Below are positions 63,569 to 64,000 of a stretch of 64,000 nt of DNA, piece after piece. A program made the translations under genes and the position numbers. The number at the start of each line of letters is the position of its first letter. Within the stretch, counting starts at the first letter, position 1. The notes below the pieces were generated by a model. The model had not been told where the DNA came from and did no database searches. It saw only the letters and a program-made list of their open reading frames with translations. This stretch comes from Fimbriimonadaceae bacterium (GTDB lineage: Bacteria > Armatimonadota > Fimbriimonadia > Fimbriimonadales > Fimbriimonadaceae). The DNA is taken from NCBI GenBank assembly GCA_019454145.1, contig CP075366.1, positions 289,564 through 353,563 on the forward strand, in the 5' to 3' direction.

Positions 63569-64000
63569 CTGTTTCAGCCGGGCTGAGTTTTCCTGAGCGA
63601 TCCATAACGCTGACAAAGATCGTACTGTTCGCATCCCGAACGGTTTGCACAGTTGTGCTTTCTCGCATATTGATCACGATCCCTTTTGTATCCTGGAAAA
63701 CGAACCATTGAACTGCATCTGGCTTTGGCACAGAAACATGAAGTCCAGGAGGCATTTTCTTGTCCATGATCAGGCTCAGCTTTCCAGGCGCGGGAACTTT
63801 GTTCCAAGGTGAAGCAGGAACTAGCGCAGGCTTGGCGTAAGAGCGCTTTAGCTCATCCGAAATTCCGTTCCAGTTATTCATCAGCGCTTTCATGCTGAAG
63901 TGAACCGTGCCTGTGGAACCTTTCTGTTTCCGAACTAAATTGATCTGGTCTGTGACTTCGGTTGCCTTCCAGTTGCCGCCTTTGGGATCAGTCCGGCTAG
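63534..64000 (-). CDS. Glycosyl-hydrolase-like protein, 5' part outside the window
   Basis: The frame is open from the stop at 63534 to 63998, with 35 codons upstream of the first Met (63893). The gene therefore begins beyond the right edge. The visible 154 residues resemble the C-terminal end of GH10-like (DUF187) proteins: TDPKGGNWKATEVTDQINL and STGTVHFSMKAL, then a fibronectin-like tail ending TVKGYRLS. The activity cannot be stated from this part. It overlaps the converging kinase gene by 35 nt. Confidence 0.65.
   Translation of the reverse strand, partial: SRTDPKGGNWKATEVTDQINLVRKQKGSTGTVHFSMKALMNNWNGISDELKRSYAKPALVPASPWNKVPAPGKLSLIMDKKMPPGLHVSVPKPDAVQWFVFQDTKGIVINMRESTTVQTVRDANSTIFVSVMDRSGKLSPAETVKGYRLSQAGS

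Overview
The window reads as chromosome of a free-living, flagellated, diderm, mid-GC bacterium. The best guess is Armatimonadota, Fimbriimonadia-like. This rests on two pseudopilin-like proteins with the N-terminal motif [10 protein letters not shown] followed by DUF1559-like bodies, split GcvPA/GcvPB glycine decarboxylase, a Kdo transferase (outer membrane), a PEP-CTERM protein and flagellar hook genes. The lineage call is inference; no rRNA is present. Both ends cut through genes: an AT-rich AAA-type ATPase on the left and a glycosyl-hydrolase-like protein on the right.

Layout. 1-2 kb: AT-rich ATPase fragment. 2-10 kb: Asp-box exported protein and the histidine-utilisation genes hutU-hutH-hutG and hutI on the minus strand, with two small plus-strand genes between hutG and hutI. 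10-13 kb: a small basic protein, a divergent SRAP/YedK protein, tRNA-Arg(GCG), and four tandem paralogous lipoproteins, one of them frameshifted. 13-21 kb: gcvPA-gcvPB, DinB, an ABM-like protein, lipoate-ligase-like, RidA, then a quinate-dehydrogenase-like / acyl-ACP-reductase-like / MlaF-like ABC operon and a Spy-like protein. 21-26 kb: era and a very large protein with a glycosidase-like core between basic disordered arms. 26-30 kb: fliK-flgD-TIGR02530-flgE with a structured RNA candidate before flgE. 30-36 kb: large lipoprotein, metallophosphoesterase/PQQ-propeller fusion, and ahcY under an S-adenosylhomocysteine riboswitch. 36-44 kb: coiled-coil membrane protein, then a VWA + two FHA protein operon with nnr and ASCH. 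44-53 kb: hydrolase, DUF433, purC-waaA-pseudopilin chain, a PA14/propeller/DUF1080 giant, TylF-type methyltransferase, EamA half-transporter, second pseudopilin. 53-58 kb: tRNA-Leu and the hisI-G-H-F-A operon, preceded by a classical His-codon leader-peptide attenuator. 58-64 kb: PEP-CTERM trypsin-like protein, ArsR/SRPBCC operon with a palindromic operator, GNAT-galE, initiator tRNA, PII protein, an array of GC-rich palindromic repeats, and a PhoR-like histidine kinase.

Regulation is unusually readable. There is ribosome-mediated attenuation (his), a riboswitch with a mutually exclusive terminator (ahcY), an autoregulatory-looking ArsR operator, and a recurrent leaderless pattern in which a TANNNT -10 box lies 6-8 nt before the start codon (hutU, hutG, hutI, dinB, PII, RidA and others). 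Several hairpin terminators separate convergent genes. Histidine synthesis and histidine degradation both lie in the window. Glycine cleavage (gcvPA/PB) sits close to a lipoate-ligase-like gene that could serve the H protein, which is not in the window.
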